A stretch of DNA of 64,000 nucleotides from Pyxicephalus adspersus (GCF_032062135.1 NC_092862.1:42669139-42733138), one strand, 5' to 3'; shown: positions 48,728 through 60,958, numbered from the stretch's first letter. Notes: generated from the sequence alone by a model not told the origin. Numbers and translations: made by a program.

Positions 48728-48925
48728 TATATTACAATATACTACTATACTATATTATAATACAATATACTAATATACTTTAATATAATGTAATATACTA
48801 CTATACTATAATATACTACAATACAATATACTACTATACAATTATATAATGCAGTATACTACTATATACTACTATACTATGAAATATAATATACTATACT
48901 ACTATACTATAATACAATACAGTGT
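48728..48925. repeat. ATACT/ACT-rich low-complexity tandem array
   Basis: Almost 200 bases built from tatactactatac, aatatac and aatacaatata words with no strict period. GC content is very low. Confidence 0.9.
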
Positions 48926-48929
48926 TCAC

Positions 48930-50630
48930 CAGACTGTTGGTTATCCTAATGATTGTATTTGAGAATGTGAATATCACAAAAACTCGGGGCAAATGTCCTA
49001 CAGAATAATTTAAATGATCTTCCTTGTTTGATTTACATCCTCCTTTAATATGTTTGCTTTTTAAATTACAGATTTACTTTAATTTTAGATGTCCAGGTTT
49101 GCTGTAGCCATGGTTATTGAACTCTATTCTAATGTGCTGGTGATATTGCTGATCACTAATGACATAAATGCCTAGACTACTAAATCTGGGGAGAGAAAAA
49201 GCGTTATCACTTGTAACACTTATCAGCATGTCTTAACCTCTAAAGCTAAACCTAAAACTAGATCTGAGGTGTTAATTGGGAGAGTTAGAACACTCTTTAT
49301 ACTGTGATACCAGTGTGGGTTAGAAAGTGGCATGTGTTTTCATTTATAGCAAGTCATTTCTTTAGAAAAACATTTCACTTTCACAGTGCAATATTTCCAT
49401 AAACACATGTCTATGTACCATGTTACTGTGGGAAAAGTATATATTGTTTATATAACATATTAAAAATATTAACCTCAAATTTAGAGATTCCCCCTACAGT
49501 ACATTTTTATGCCACTAGATGTCCTCCGTCTGTTAGTGAGCATCATTTAACCCACCTACACTGAGCCCAGGTCATCCTGGACCTGACCTAGCCAAAAAAA
49601 AGCGTCAGTTTGTCTCTACTTTTTTTTTCCTATCACCATAATACTTGTCAGTTCGTGAATCTGAACCCAGCTTTCACTTACATTCCAGCCCTGCTGTACA
49701 TGGACCAAAAAAGGCTGATACCAGGTCCAGTTAAGGAACATATATCGATTACCAAATACATTTGATTTATTAAATCCCACCCTCCTTAGTCCCCTATGCT
49801 AATATATGGAATTATACTATACAGGTGCTAAATTACCTCCCTGACAATAGAGATACTCAGGTAATGGTCTTATTCAAGTCTGTTGGGAGTCACTGCGTAG
49901 GTGAAGCTACTACCTGCAAAGATTTTATGCTGAAGAAAGTAATTACTTGAGGAAGCCTCCACATTTGGGGACAGGCAGGTAAGTGACCCTGTCTGCTTGA
50001 AAAGCTACAAAAGCTATGCGTTTCATCACCAGATTATTTGCTTTATAAAAAGACCCTTTTCAGTTTTATGCAATTTACTAATTGCATTGAGGAGGATTTA
50101 CTCAACCTGTTACTGTTTCAATAGATTGTATTGGTAGGACTTCATGAATGTAAATGTTGGTACATTTTGTTCATATGACAGATCCAGGATTATTTGGCTT
50201 TTGCCAGTTTTAGATTAGCTGTACACTACCCAAACCCTCACAAATGTACTGCTTTTAAGTAAACTAATTGATTACAATTACAGATGAGAAAAAATGAAAA
50301 AGAAAATGAAAACTAGGCTGTCACAATGATTGCTTACCTAACATCTCACCTCAAAAGTGAATGTGGCAGCAATTAGCACTCGTCATTCCCTTTAAAGCAG
50401 AACTTTAGGCAAATATAAAAGACACTAATGATTACAGCTGTGTATTTGTAGCTACAAAATGAAATGTGTTTTTAGAGGGAAGTGGTGCAAAGACATGAAT
50501 TTTACCTGCTATTAGCCCCTTGCAGTCAAAAAAGCATGAAAAGCAGAAAGCCAAAGGCTTCCTGACACCAGCAACCATTTTTTGTAGACCATCAGGTATA
50601 CAACAGTGATAGATGTTTGCTATTACTCTG
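48930..50630. other. Intronic sequence, no gene seen
   Basis: No gene, RNA or transposon end recognised. The segment 49550-49740 is more GC-balanced but unidentified. Confidence 0.45.
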
Positions 50631-50637
50631 ATCCAAT

Positions 50638-50769
50638 GGGCCTGATTTAATAATGATCTCCAAGAATGGAGAAGATAGAATATTGTAGGACAATCTGGGC
50701 GATTCAGCGAACCTGCTACCATGGTTGTCTGTCTTCCCCAGTCTTGTAGAGCTTAAATAAATCAGGCCC
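50638..50769. mobile_element. Short palindromic non-autonomous element
   Basis: Begins gggcctgatttaataatg and ends gcttaaataaatcaggccc, so the ends are inverted repeats (GGGCCTGATTTA). The interior aatggagaagatagaatatt and acctgctaccatgg keeps partial self-complementarity. The trinucleotide aat flanks both sides (50635-50637 and 50770-50772), compatible with a 3-bp target duplication. Confidence 0.75.
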
Positions 50770-50779
50770 AATAGATTCA

Positions 50780-51970
50780 ATACTTTCCAAGGCATTGACT
50801 GGGAACATGTATTCGGAGAAAGTCATTACAAAGTCTTTATCTGCGTACTTATTTTAGTTCTGTTGCTTATTGAAGTATTGAAGTATTGAAGCAGAAGGGT
50901 CAAAAGGACATTTTCTGTCATTCACTTTGACCTTGGCTTGCCATTCACTCATGAAGTACATAATTGACAGCCATTGTTAGAAAATATACTGTAGACACAA
51001 TTATGTGAACTTTACACACTTATCCAACATTATGGCTGATGTTAGAGATTCACTTGTTTTCACCCTAACACAATGAACCCGTGCTGCCTTTATTGAACCT
51101 GCGCATAGGTTAGGGAAAGGTTTGCATTTTTAATGTTCTCTCAACCTGATCGTTGAAATGAACACCAGTTTAGTAGTCTGGCACAATTGGATGTCCTTTA
51201 GTAAATCCTCTCTTTCTAAGGTCACAAATAATACTAAGAGAGCTGGCATTGTTCAGTATTTTAATATAGATCTTTTATTGATTTTAGATCAACATTTGGC
51301 TTTTCCGTCCTTCTGCAAATGCTAGCAGTCATACCTGTAATCACATATGGCTCAGAATGTTACCATCTGACATTTATCTGTGGTGCATCAACAGTCATTG
51401 AGAATTATGCTTGAGTTGGCAAAAAGGGCGTTTGTGTGAAGCGATCAATAAAATGGGAGCCCTTTGTTTGTGAGATCAATACTGTGTAATGAAGTACGCG
51501 TTCTGTTTCTCTAGCACAGTTCTTTGGTAGAGACGGTAGTGTATCCTCTGTTTCTCAGATCATATAACAAATGGACCTTTGCAATATCTCACCTCAATCT
51601 TTATTTCATCAAACAGCTGTAAGCTCATAAGGTGAAAGTAACTCCTCCATCACCACAGCATTTGCTGCTTTATACATTTGAAGAATTGAAAGAATTTTAG
51701 TTTTTTTAATAGCATTATATTGTTTTTAAAGTGGTAGCAGCTGCAGTTATTGACAATGACTAACTAATGTGACCTGATATCCTTAAACAGCATATGCTGA
51801 CTGGCAACACCATTCAAATATGAATAAGGTTGATGTACAGATTAGATATCTTCTCTCAATAAAATTTATGCATAAGTGTTTGCCAACCAATAAAAAGCTA
51901 AATAGAATAACTCTTTATAACTATCTATAATAATTAGAATAAGTTTTAACTCATGAAAAGGATGGGTACA
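50780..51970. other. Intronic sequence, no gene seen
   Basis: Only a small 8-base tandem (gaagtatt, three units near 50870) was noted. Confidence 0.45.
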
Positions 51971-51974
51971 AATG

Positions 51975-52703
51975 TTTTTTTTTTTTTGTAAATAAAATTA
52001 GTACAGTATATTGCTGGTTATATGAGGAAAAATGGGCCATCTATATTTCAACTGCTACATTCATAGAAATGTCCAATAATAGAATATTTTCCCATAGTCA
52101 AGAAGAGAAGGCACTACGCAAAACAGGGAAAAGGATTACTTGTGAAACTGTATTCTAAAACAAGGGCTATGACCTATGCCAGGCCTCACCAAATACCTAC
52201 ACCTGTGTCTCTACCTCCCCTGAAGAAGCAAAATGACGACACATGGAGAGCTAATAGTGATTTCTCAAATGTAATCTATGGATTTACTATTCACATATGA
52301 ATGGGCAAAATAATATTATGCTACTGCTACATTCCTCGATATGTTATCCAATATAATATTTTTCTCATTATTGGGGAATAGTCAGTCCATAGATTACATT
52401 TGAGAAAATAATCTTTGTCCCATGCGTTTCACCATTCGACATCTTCTGAGGAGGTAGAGTCATAGGTAACAATGAACGTGCAGGTATGTGATAATGCCTA
52501 ATATACGTAGGTCGTAGTCCATGTTTTAGGATACAGTTGCAAAGGTAACGTCCATTCTCCTTTTTGCATAGTGCCTTCTCTTCTCGGATTATGGGAAAAA
52601 TTTTCAAATATTAACATTTGTAGTCGTTGGACTATGTATAGATAACCTGTTTTTTTTTATCTAACCAGCAATAAATTGTATTGATTTTATTTGCCAAAAA
52701 AAC
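51975..52703. repeat. Large composite inverted repeat
   Basis: The left arm (about 51975-52285) and right arm (about 52370-52703) are diverged reverse complements. Paired landmarks: attgctggttatatga with its reverse near 52660; agaagagaaggcactacgc with gcatagtgccttctcttct; tttctcaaatgtaatctatg with catagattacatttgagaa. A third partial direct copy of the left-arm start (actgctacattc, tccaatataatattttt) sits in the middle near 52322-52370. Each arm carries the cctgaagaag/gaaacg core. Confidence 0.8.
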
Positions 52704-52709
52704 CCTCAT

Positions 52710-53965
52710 TTTGTTTATTCTTTATGTGAGTTAATGCTTTCCTTATTCATCAATAGTATTGAGAAAACTTGTATTGCATCATGGGAGCTATTTTAATTCC
52801 CTTGTTCAGACCTGTCTTTATTGGGCTCAATGTCAGACAGAAGATGAAATTTAAATATAAGAGCATGCAGATGGCCAAGAAAGGGCAGGAGAGTATTTTT
52901 CTATAAAGGGTTATAGTTTGCTTTTTTGATCTGGCATTGCAATGGAGTATAATACTTGGCTATTTTACATTCACACAGTGCTCAGTTGATTTAACTTCTG
53001 TAGAAGTGCAGTGAGATGAGAATAATGTAATCACTTGTAAATATGTTACTTTCTGACAGAGTTCTACAGGCGCAGTAGTAGCTGCAGTTATTTTGTGACA
53101 TACTGTTTTACTTAATCATGCTAATTAGATAAATTCAACAGATTGGCATTAAAGAAAGTGAAAACCTGTAAGTTTATTGTATAAATACAACAGGTGTGTA
53201 GCAAATAAATTATTGATGTGGGATTCGATTGTAGATGTATAAGAAAACAGAACAATTTCAGCCATAGGGAGAAAGACCACCACTGGGGCTCATCTTTCCT
53301 ACATATCTTGTGCAGCAATGAAAAATGTATGACAGCTTAAGTGTCATTGTGTTTTGCAGCAGCTCCCAAAAAAGGCTTCACTGCGTCAATTGTGTTTATT
53401 GGTCAGTATTTTAAAGTTCCCACAATACACACAGTGCCATACAATGTTTTATATAGATGCCTACCTCATAACTAAAACAGGGACAAAGGGAAGAAGAGGA
53501 CCCTGATGAATAAAGTATATGATCTAGAGACAAAAGAGTTTACAAGAGAGACTAATGTACAAAGTTTGTACAACAAACATAGGTTCGAGGTGTCTATAAA
53601 TAGTAAAGAAATTTGGAATGGATTTAAACATTTTTTTTTGACACACATAAATTAACACATTTTTTTAGAGAATGATTAAGTCTTCCAGTTGGTTAGCTGC
53701 AATTTAAAGTTGTGGGATGGGTACACAAATTAAATTGGATTGTAGACCTGTGGAGTGGTTGGGGATCTGGGTTGGGTTCCACTATATAGAGGACACTGAG
53801 TAGGTTATGTGCTAATGCATAAGTAAGATATGTAACATGGTACCAATCCCCATTAATGTCCAACTTAATGTGTTTCTATTTCATATTGTTAATAAGAGTG
53901 GTAATTTGAAATCCACATTGACCTGGCAGGCCTTATTATCAAAGTTTGCAGAGTATCCATCCACA
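52710..53965. other. Intronic sequence, no gene seen
   Basis: Nothing recognised. Confidence 0.45.
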
Positions 53966-53971
53966 ATAAGT

Positions 53972-54125
53972 CAGTGTTGAAGCCAGAATTTTTTTTAAGC
54001 ATTGTGGGTGGGCGGCAGCCCCTGTATCGTGGCCCAACTCTTCAGTAACCACCCAAAAACAGCCGGGTGGTTACTTAAAGTGTTGGGTGGTGCACCTGGC
54101 TAAAAGGGGGCTGGGGAAAATACTG
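53972..54125 (+). mobile_element. CCGGGTGG-family element, copy 2
   Basis: Starts CAGTGTTGAAGCCAGAA and ends GGGAAAATACTG. The interior gtgggtgggcggcagcccct, agtaaccacccaaaaacagc and cgggtggttacttaaagtg aligns with 3660-3826 throughout. Confidence 0.75.
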
Positions 54126-54129
54126 GTAA

Positions 54130-55855
54130 ATCATTTGACACAATACAAGACATTTATCATTCAGGAACATGTTCTACCATAAAACCTCATGTGTACAAGC
54201 AGTACTGAACATGTAGATAAAGCTATGAATACATTGTTTGAGATGTAACATGTTTAGATAGACATAAATGAAAATTGCTGTTTCTGTAGTGTACACCACC
54301 ACAACTCAGACCTAAGGGGGTTTAAATGGAAGCAGATTATAAACGCACCACAGGCACAAAAGACATGGCTTGTCCTGTCATCTTCTATCTGACATCCCTG
54401 CTCAAAACTGTTGGGGGTTATTGTCTATTGAACTGCTGGCAGTCCAGCTATATAGGCCACACAATGCTCACAATGCTCATTTATGGGTTCTTGATTGCTC
54501 CTTTAAGTTAAGTTTTATTTGTAAATTTTGAAAGTCTGAGTATTTTATCCTTATGATTGTTCTCACCACAATATATTATACCATATAGGTATAATTTAGG
54601 TATGATGAGTTTTCCAAGACAGGAAGGGCAGACTTAAATCTACTTTTAATACAATACACGTGCTTCTGATTTTACTAGATCATTTTGTATTGAGAATGGT
54701 TACAGGCAACCAATTGGTAGGCTGAATTTGTTAGGTGGGCTAAGCAGGATGTTTCTTGGAATAATGTGGAGGTGCTGGGAATGTATGGGTCTCTTGTCTG
54801 CTCTCTGTTGTTTCCCACTGTAATTTCAGTGTGAAACAAAATGCGCTAGAGCTTTCCTGGCTTGTCTGCTCCGCTCAGAGATGATCCGTTACGAGTCAGC
54901 TATTGTTTCTAAATCTCCTGATGAATGGTCTAGGCCTGCTTTTTAGCATTATGCCTGGAATGCTCTGATTTGCCTCGGCCCTTTGTTAAAACCAGGTCAT
55001 GTGAAAAATAAAAAGAATGACAAATCTGAGTGAATTCTGCTATGTTGTTTTGGCATTAGTGACGTCATGGAACTTTGTGTTTAACGGGTCTGATGTTTTG
55101 CTGAGTGTCCAAAGTATTTGGCTGAATAAAATGTGAATACATAACCCGTTTAAAGAAGGCTTTGTTCTACCTTTGATCCGGTACAGAATTCCAGATATTT
55201 TCTTGGAGAAAAATTCCCCCAAGAGCCTGTTCCAACCAGATGCCCTTGAAAACACAGGCATTAACACGTGTTGTACAAAGTTCCGTTGCCATGTGTTTGA
55301 CATGTTTTGTGTTATTGAAGGGTTCTATTTAATTTATTGTAAGCCAGGGCACCCAAAATGCAGCATACAGGATTTTCTCTAACATATTTAAATATGTCTT
55401 GCTGAATACAATGTAAGACACAATGCATGACATCTTATTTGGTTAAACAATGAGCGTTTGAAACCATAGCAAACCATAGTGTTATCCTTTCCTGCGACAT
55501 TCTAGCCTTTTGCATCTCTAAATTGTATAGAATATACACAAAGAAGCCTTTGCATTATAGTTGAGTTATAAACAAATATGAAGAAGACATCATTTAATTT
55601 AGCAAAATATTAAAATTTGTATTGCATATAAATATGTGTTTTTTTTACCTTTTTTCCTCTCTGTGTCACATTCAGAGAGAGGGAGGGCCAGCTTTGTCAA
55701 TCAGTCAGGCTCATCTGCTTTACTTAGTAGTTTTAGTCTAACACAGGGAACAAGCTTTCAGAAAACAAAAGCCAAGGAATGACCAGCCACCCCAGTTTTC
55801 TTCTGTCCCCCTACTGTCTATTCAAAATACTAGAATAGAAAGGTGATGACAATGA
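54130..55855. other. Intronic sequence; possible conserved non-coding block
   Basis: The part from about 54770 to 55380 contains no repeat I recognise, is less AT-biased than its surroundings, and includes a perfect TGACGTCA. No exon is supported. Confidence 0.35.
55060..55067. promoter_or_regulatory. Perfect cAMP-response-element word (TGACGTCA)
   Basis: The palindrome tgacgtca occurs within unique intronic sequence. CREB/ATF family proteins bind this word. An 8-base match occurs by chance about once per 65 kb, so function is unproven. Confidence 0.2.
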
Positions 55856-55864
55856 TGAAAAAAA

Positions 55865-56035
55865 TTCCTGATCTCAGGCTTGCCGCAGAAGGAAGAAGAT
55901 GGCGACACCTGGTGCTTCCAGGATGGCGTAGTACTGAATCTACTCTTGAGGACAGCTCCGGAGGGATCTGGGCCCTGTGGAAGTAAAGGTGAGTAGTGTT
56001 TTTTTATTTTAAGTTTAGTTCCGCCTTAAGTTCAG
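55865..56035 (+). repeat. Dispersed repeat ending in AAGTTTAGTTCCGC, copy 1
   Basis: Runs from ctgatctcaggcttgccgca through gaagaagatggcgacacct, gatggcgtagtactg and gtaaaggtgagtagtg to ttttaagtttagttccgcct. The last part is shared with 61705-61725 (taagtttagttccacttca). The splice-like gtgagt inside it is therefore repeat-borne. Confidence 0.6.
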
Positions 56036-56039
56036 ATGT

Positions 56040-57915
56040 TTACAGTAGTATGTGGTAATAGACAACATATTGCACTAGTAGTGTCTTATGTGTGTTCTTT
56101 GCACACCAAGATTGCTTTTACGAGAAGTTTTCCTTGGAGTCAAATGTATTAAAGGATAAGTGCCATTTTACAAGAAAAGCCCCCACCCCCATACTCATCC
56201 TTTGCATCAATAAACATACAACTGTATGCATAAGATATTTTTATTATGTTGTTTTCAAGGAATATCCTGGCTGTGCTCATTGCGGTGTTACTCCCTGTTT
56301 GCTGCATTTCTTACATACAACCTGGTGTATAAGGGCAGGGAGTACCAACAGTAAATAATGGTATTTTGATTAGTGAACAAGTGAAGACAAGGATTTTGAT
56401 AATTTTAAATTTACCTGACCATTTCTATGCTTTAAAACAAGCTTTTTACCCATTCTATATTTTCCTGGCCACAAATTGCCTTCTATCATCCTTGTTAGCA
56501 GGAAAACCATCCTCTTGTGTCCATCCTTGACTTTAGGATTAAGCCCTGCTAACCGGCATTCTCCTGTCCAGTGGGAGTGCTTTTATTAGCCACTGACGCA
56601 GTCTCAAGGAACAATAACTGGCAGTTGAAAGCAAATTCTTGAAATCCTTTAGTAACACAGTGAAACTAGTTTAGGAGAGCCACATTAAAAAGGTTCCTAA
56701 GGAAAGTAATGGCAGCCATCTTGTGGTTACTGCTTTTAAAGAAAACATGGACTGCAGCAGCTGTTTCTTCAAACAAAAAACAAAAAAACTCACCAGTAAT
56801 ACTTGTGGTATCCCTCCTACTGATCATTTGCCCATTATTAACCTACCATACCTTAAACGATTCCACCTTCCTTCTCTGCTATTTTAGAGCTGCATGCATG
56901 TCAGAATAGATGGCACCAGCAAAGGTAACAGACAGGAAATTGGGAATGTAGGAGGAACTTTTATATAGAAGATGTATAGCTAGTGGTAAATATAAGAATC
57001 CAGTGAATGTGCCTTTTTTAGCCTTTTTCTCTAAACAAAATTATCACCTGTGGGTGGATGTCTAAGTGAAATTGACCGTTCTCTAAATTCTAAAATGCAG
57101 TATTTTTCCTGATCTAAAAGTTTTTTCACTTCTATTGCCGTACATCTTTCTTCCAAAACAGGAAAAGAATATTCTTTTTATGCAAGATGTTCTAGAAATA
57201 ATAGCACCCTTAATTACCTACAAAAATGTAAAATGTAACAAATTACTGATAAAAGCAGCACAAGATTTCCATGCCGACACTACCTTTTTAAACCGCAGCA
57301 ATAAAATTATATTTATTAACTTTCATGGGAGAACCGAAATGTAACTAATAGCATTTTAAAAGTACTTGTAGCTAAACCCTATCTATGCAATCAATAAAAC
57401 ATTTTAAACAGACCTGAACAGTACAAAAAGCTTAAGAAGAAATGAACAAATTGCTTTCCATCATGTTCAATGATATTGACAGAAAACAAACAATGATCGC
57501 TTATGAAGGCGGATAGCATTAGAATATGTGCATTTGAACTTTACTAGACATACCATTCTGTTCCATTGATCATTCCAATCCAATGTGATCTACTGAAGGT
57601 CAATGCTAATTGCCTATTGCAATCACTGAAAATGTTAATAGGTTAACTCAATTCTTAATCATAATGGGGGATCCGTTTGTGGTTTTTTGTTGAGGTCTGA
57701 AAACTGCATCAAATGTAATCAAATTTATTGTGAATTTAGTAGCTATTAACTTAACTAACACAGTAGCCAGTCAACAACTTCAAGGAACCATGGAACATTC
57801 TGTTCAAACTCCAAAACGTTAGTAGCCAGTTTTTAGGGATTATACTGGTTTAAATGGATTGTATCAAACACTTCAATTCATCTGCAGTTTCAGGTTATAG
57901 TGACATAAATTAAAG
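56040..57915. other. Intronic sequence, no gene seen
   Basis: AT-rich unique DNA. No gene, RNA or transposon signature. Confidence 0.45.
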
Positions 57916-57922
57916 TCTTTAC

Positions 57923-57958
57923 TGCCCACCTGGTCCTACATATAAGACCAGGTGGGCA
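57923..57958. repeat. Perfect 13-bp stem hairpin
   Basis: tgcccacctggtc pairs perfectly with gaccaggtgggca across a 10-base loop. GC-rich stem in AT-rich surroundings. Confidence 0.9.
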
Positions 57959-57959
57959 C

Positions 57960-60665
57960 ATAAGGTGATATATCAACCTCTAATACAGCAAAATTAGCTA
58001 AAGTAATACAAATAAATAAATACATAAATTATAGTGGTACTGTTAAATAAAGTGGACAAGCTACCTGTGGGGGACTTCTGTTTTGAAAACAGGCATATCT
58101 GTGGTGCACAAAGCCACCTCACCTCTAAAATTACATGATGGTGTTTTGGAAACCCTTTTACTTTAGCTCCTATCTGTCATAAACGTTTATGAAACTCTAT
58201 AGTACATGCCCAGATATTGGTATAAAAAACGGGCTGAAAATATATAAAATGATGGGGGTAGTTTGATACCAAAGCTAAGCTTGGAGCTTCGTGGGGAAAT
58301 GATGAGCTACTTTGACTCCACAGAGGGTGAGTTTACCCCCCAGCGGGGGCTAAAGGTTAATAAAACTTTGTAAGTTTCCATACCCTTTAAATAGTTACTA
58401 ATCTTTAAGGCTAGTCTGTTTATCTTCCCCTTCCCATAGCCTGTAATAACATTATTCTTCTCTTGTTGCTGCACTGCCCAATTATTTTTCTTCATCAAAG
58501 GAAATAGATAACAGGACAGAACATCATTATTTAGTTATCCTAGGTCATCTACAGTTGGGTGAAACTAGATGATCTGGTGGGCTCATCACTGCACTTCTTT
58601 AAAAACCTAAAAAGCCAGAATGTGATTTAACCTGACAGGAGACACTGATAAATGAAATGTCTTCTATAAAATAAAATATTCAATAATTGGCTTTTTTTTA
58701 CATTTAGACACCCAGTACCTTGATGCTTTGTCTGATCTGTTTACACCATTGTACCATATGGTGGTAATGCCTAAATGATATAAAGATTTCTGCATCCAAA
58801 GCTACTTCTTGTTTTTGTGATCAATAACTAATTAGTAAAAAAAATCTCCCTAGAAATTATCACTTTGTTTACAGATGCCTCTTTTTATGCTTCTTTAAAT
58901 AATTCTAGTTTATTGTTGAACAAACTTTGCAACATCTTGTTTTTATTATAATTGACATGCAAGCTGATTAAAGCGGAAATATATTCAGCTAGGTTGTAGT
59001 GATGTGCCAGTTCTGATATCTTCTAGGTTCAGGGCTGCGGTCACCTCAATTGGCTGAGTTTTCACCAATCAGCATGAGTCAGGCCAGTGAGAATCCTTTA
59101 TTGTATGTATATATTAAAGGTATATGTATTTACACAATAAAGGACAACAGGTGGTGATGTTTTTATTTGTTTGTGGAGGGGCATATATATATATATTCTT
59201 TGCAATAAAAAGCCTACCTTTTTGCACACGTTTGGCTGATTTTTATTTTTAACTGCAGCGCTTATAAGACACAACTTTTTAGTACTTCTCTAAGGACATG
59301 TTTGGAAAGGAATGATCTAAAGTATATATCAACTACAGCTATCCACAAGAGCATCTTCTAGCTCCAGAATTATATTTTGTTGATTAGGTAAATAATTTCA
59401 TAGTGCCAGAGGGTATTTCCTGATTCCAAAAGAATACTCTCACTGCTGTGGCCACAGGGGCTGTTGTAAAGCTCACTGTTGCCAATGAATGTAATTACTA
59501 AAAACAATAAAACATTAGGTTGTGCGAATAGCCAAGAACAGAGACAAAACCTTTGCTATAATACATTTTTTATACACTAGACAGAAACCAGGTGTTGAAA
59601 ATAGAAGTAAATCCTTTTATTATGTGCATTTGCCACAAGTGGGCACAGATTATATATATTTTTTTTAGTTCAGCCAAGCTTTAATGGAAAAGATATGTGG
59701 GTTGCCATTAAAAATCCTACTTGCCTGGCTATCCTGCTATCAAACATGATTTTGAACATTGGGAAATTAAGCTCACTATTCTAATTAATAACTAACAGTT
59801 ACTATTTAATAACAATAATTAATTTTCAATTATTACATTTTGTACATTTAACATGAAGTTCCATAATTGTATTTAAGTTTTTTGGTGAAAGAGAATTGTA
59901 AAGTATAGGCAGTTTTATGTTATGTAGAACCGTGAAATGTCAAATGAAATCATAACGACAGGTTCACTTGAAATGCAGTACTTAAATGCACAGTTAGAGA
60001 ACCTTCTGTGCAGGGCCATTAAGTATATTTTTATGCAACTAACTGCTTTTCTGTTAACTCAGCAAGTGTTCAGGAATGTCTCAAAGATATTCCAGACGCT
60101 GAATTTTCTTATCAATGCCTTGGCTACTAGAGCTTGAATTAGCAGCTGAAAGCATTCTTCTCGTCTTTCACATGGTAAATGACTCGGTTCAGGCTATGTG
60201 AGAGTGACAGTATGAGAGGGTACTTTCATTTGCCATGTTTAATTCAGTTTTCCAAATGTATCTTTGGTCAAACAGCTAACAAATTGTATTTTAAGGCAAA
60301 TGTTAAAGAGTTTCTGAGCTCTGACCTAAAAGATCGTTGTCGTGGAAACAAAAAGTTCTGGAAACACCATAATAACTGGTTTTCAGGTTATTGTAGCGTA
60401 TTAAACAACTGTATTAACCATGTGTTAAAAGTAATTATGAGCTGTTAAGTAGACATTTTTGCATTGCTCCTAACCTTTAAAGAATGAACCCATTGCACCC
60501 AGTTGTCTTTGAATCAGACAGCAAAAGCCATCCATTTTAAGATTGTTTTTGTGTCACTGCTAGATTTCATTGGTCTACTCGGGTGCGGGTTATAAACCGT
60601 ATCATTTCCAAGTTGTTGTCTTAGTGAAGAAAAAAAAGGCCTAAAAAATAAAATTGTGCACACTG
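57960..60665. other. Intronic sequence, no gene seen
   Basis: AT-rich unique DNA, with a short TA run near 59187-59198. Nothing else recognised. Confidence 0.45.
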
Positions 60666-60675
60666 TTGTTTAGGA

Positions 60676-60706
60676 TGTGAAGTATCACTGTGGCTGATAC
60701 TTCACA
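60676..60706. repeat. Perfect 12-bp stem hairpin
   Basis: tgtgaagtatca pairs with tgatacttcaca across a 7-base loop (ctgtggc). Confidence 0.9.
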
Positions 60707-60783
60707 GGACTGGGTTTGTGAGTATCAGCATTTAATAATGCTTTTGTAACCTATTATGGAATCCTAAATTAAATTTGCGACTA

Positions 60784-60815
60784 CACCTACTGTGAGAAGG
60801 AATGTTCAGTAGGTG
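60784..60815. repeat. Hairpin sharing arms with the 9600-9660 hairpin
   Basis: cacctactg (60784-60792) pairs with cagtaggtg (60807-60815) across 14 bases. The arms cacctactgtga and cagtaggtgc match those at 9615-9649. Confidence 0.8.
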
Positions 60816-60958
60816 CAAAGTGATAAAGCTGGGTGGGAAGAGGCTGTAGGCGGGTGGTATTGTCACCCAACTTCCTGGTAACCATCGAGAAACAGCCAGG
60901 CGATTACTGAAAAGTTCCAGGTATTGCGCCCAACTAAAAGGTGCTGGGTACAACACTG
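60807..60958 (+). mobile_element. CCGGGTGG-family element, copy 3
   Basis: Contains gctgggtgggaagaggctgt, aggcgggtggta, taaccatcgagaaacagcca, actgaaaagttccagg and ggtgctgggtacaacactg, aligned with 3660-3826. Its left end overlaps the right arm of the hairpin at 60784-60815. Confidence 0.7.

Noticed and set aside
55865..56000. Exon-like GC-rich stretch ending in aaaggtgagtag
   Set aside because: It belongs to a dispersed repeat whose end is shared with 61350-61725, and it has no recognisable protein.
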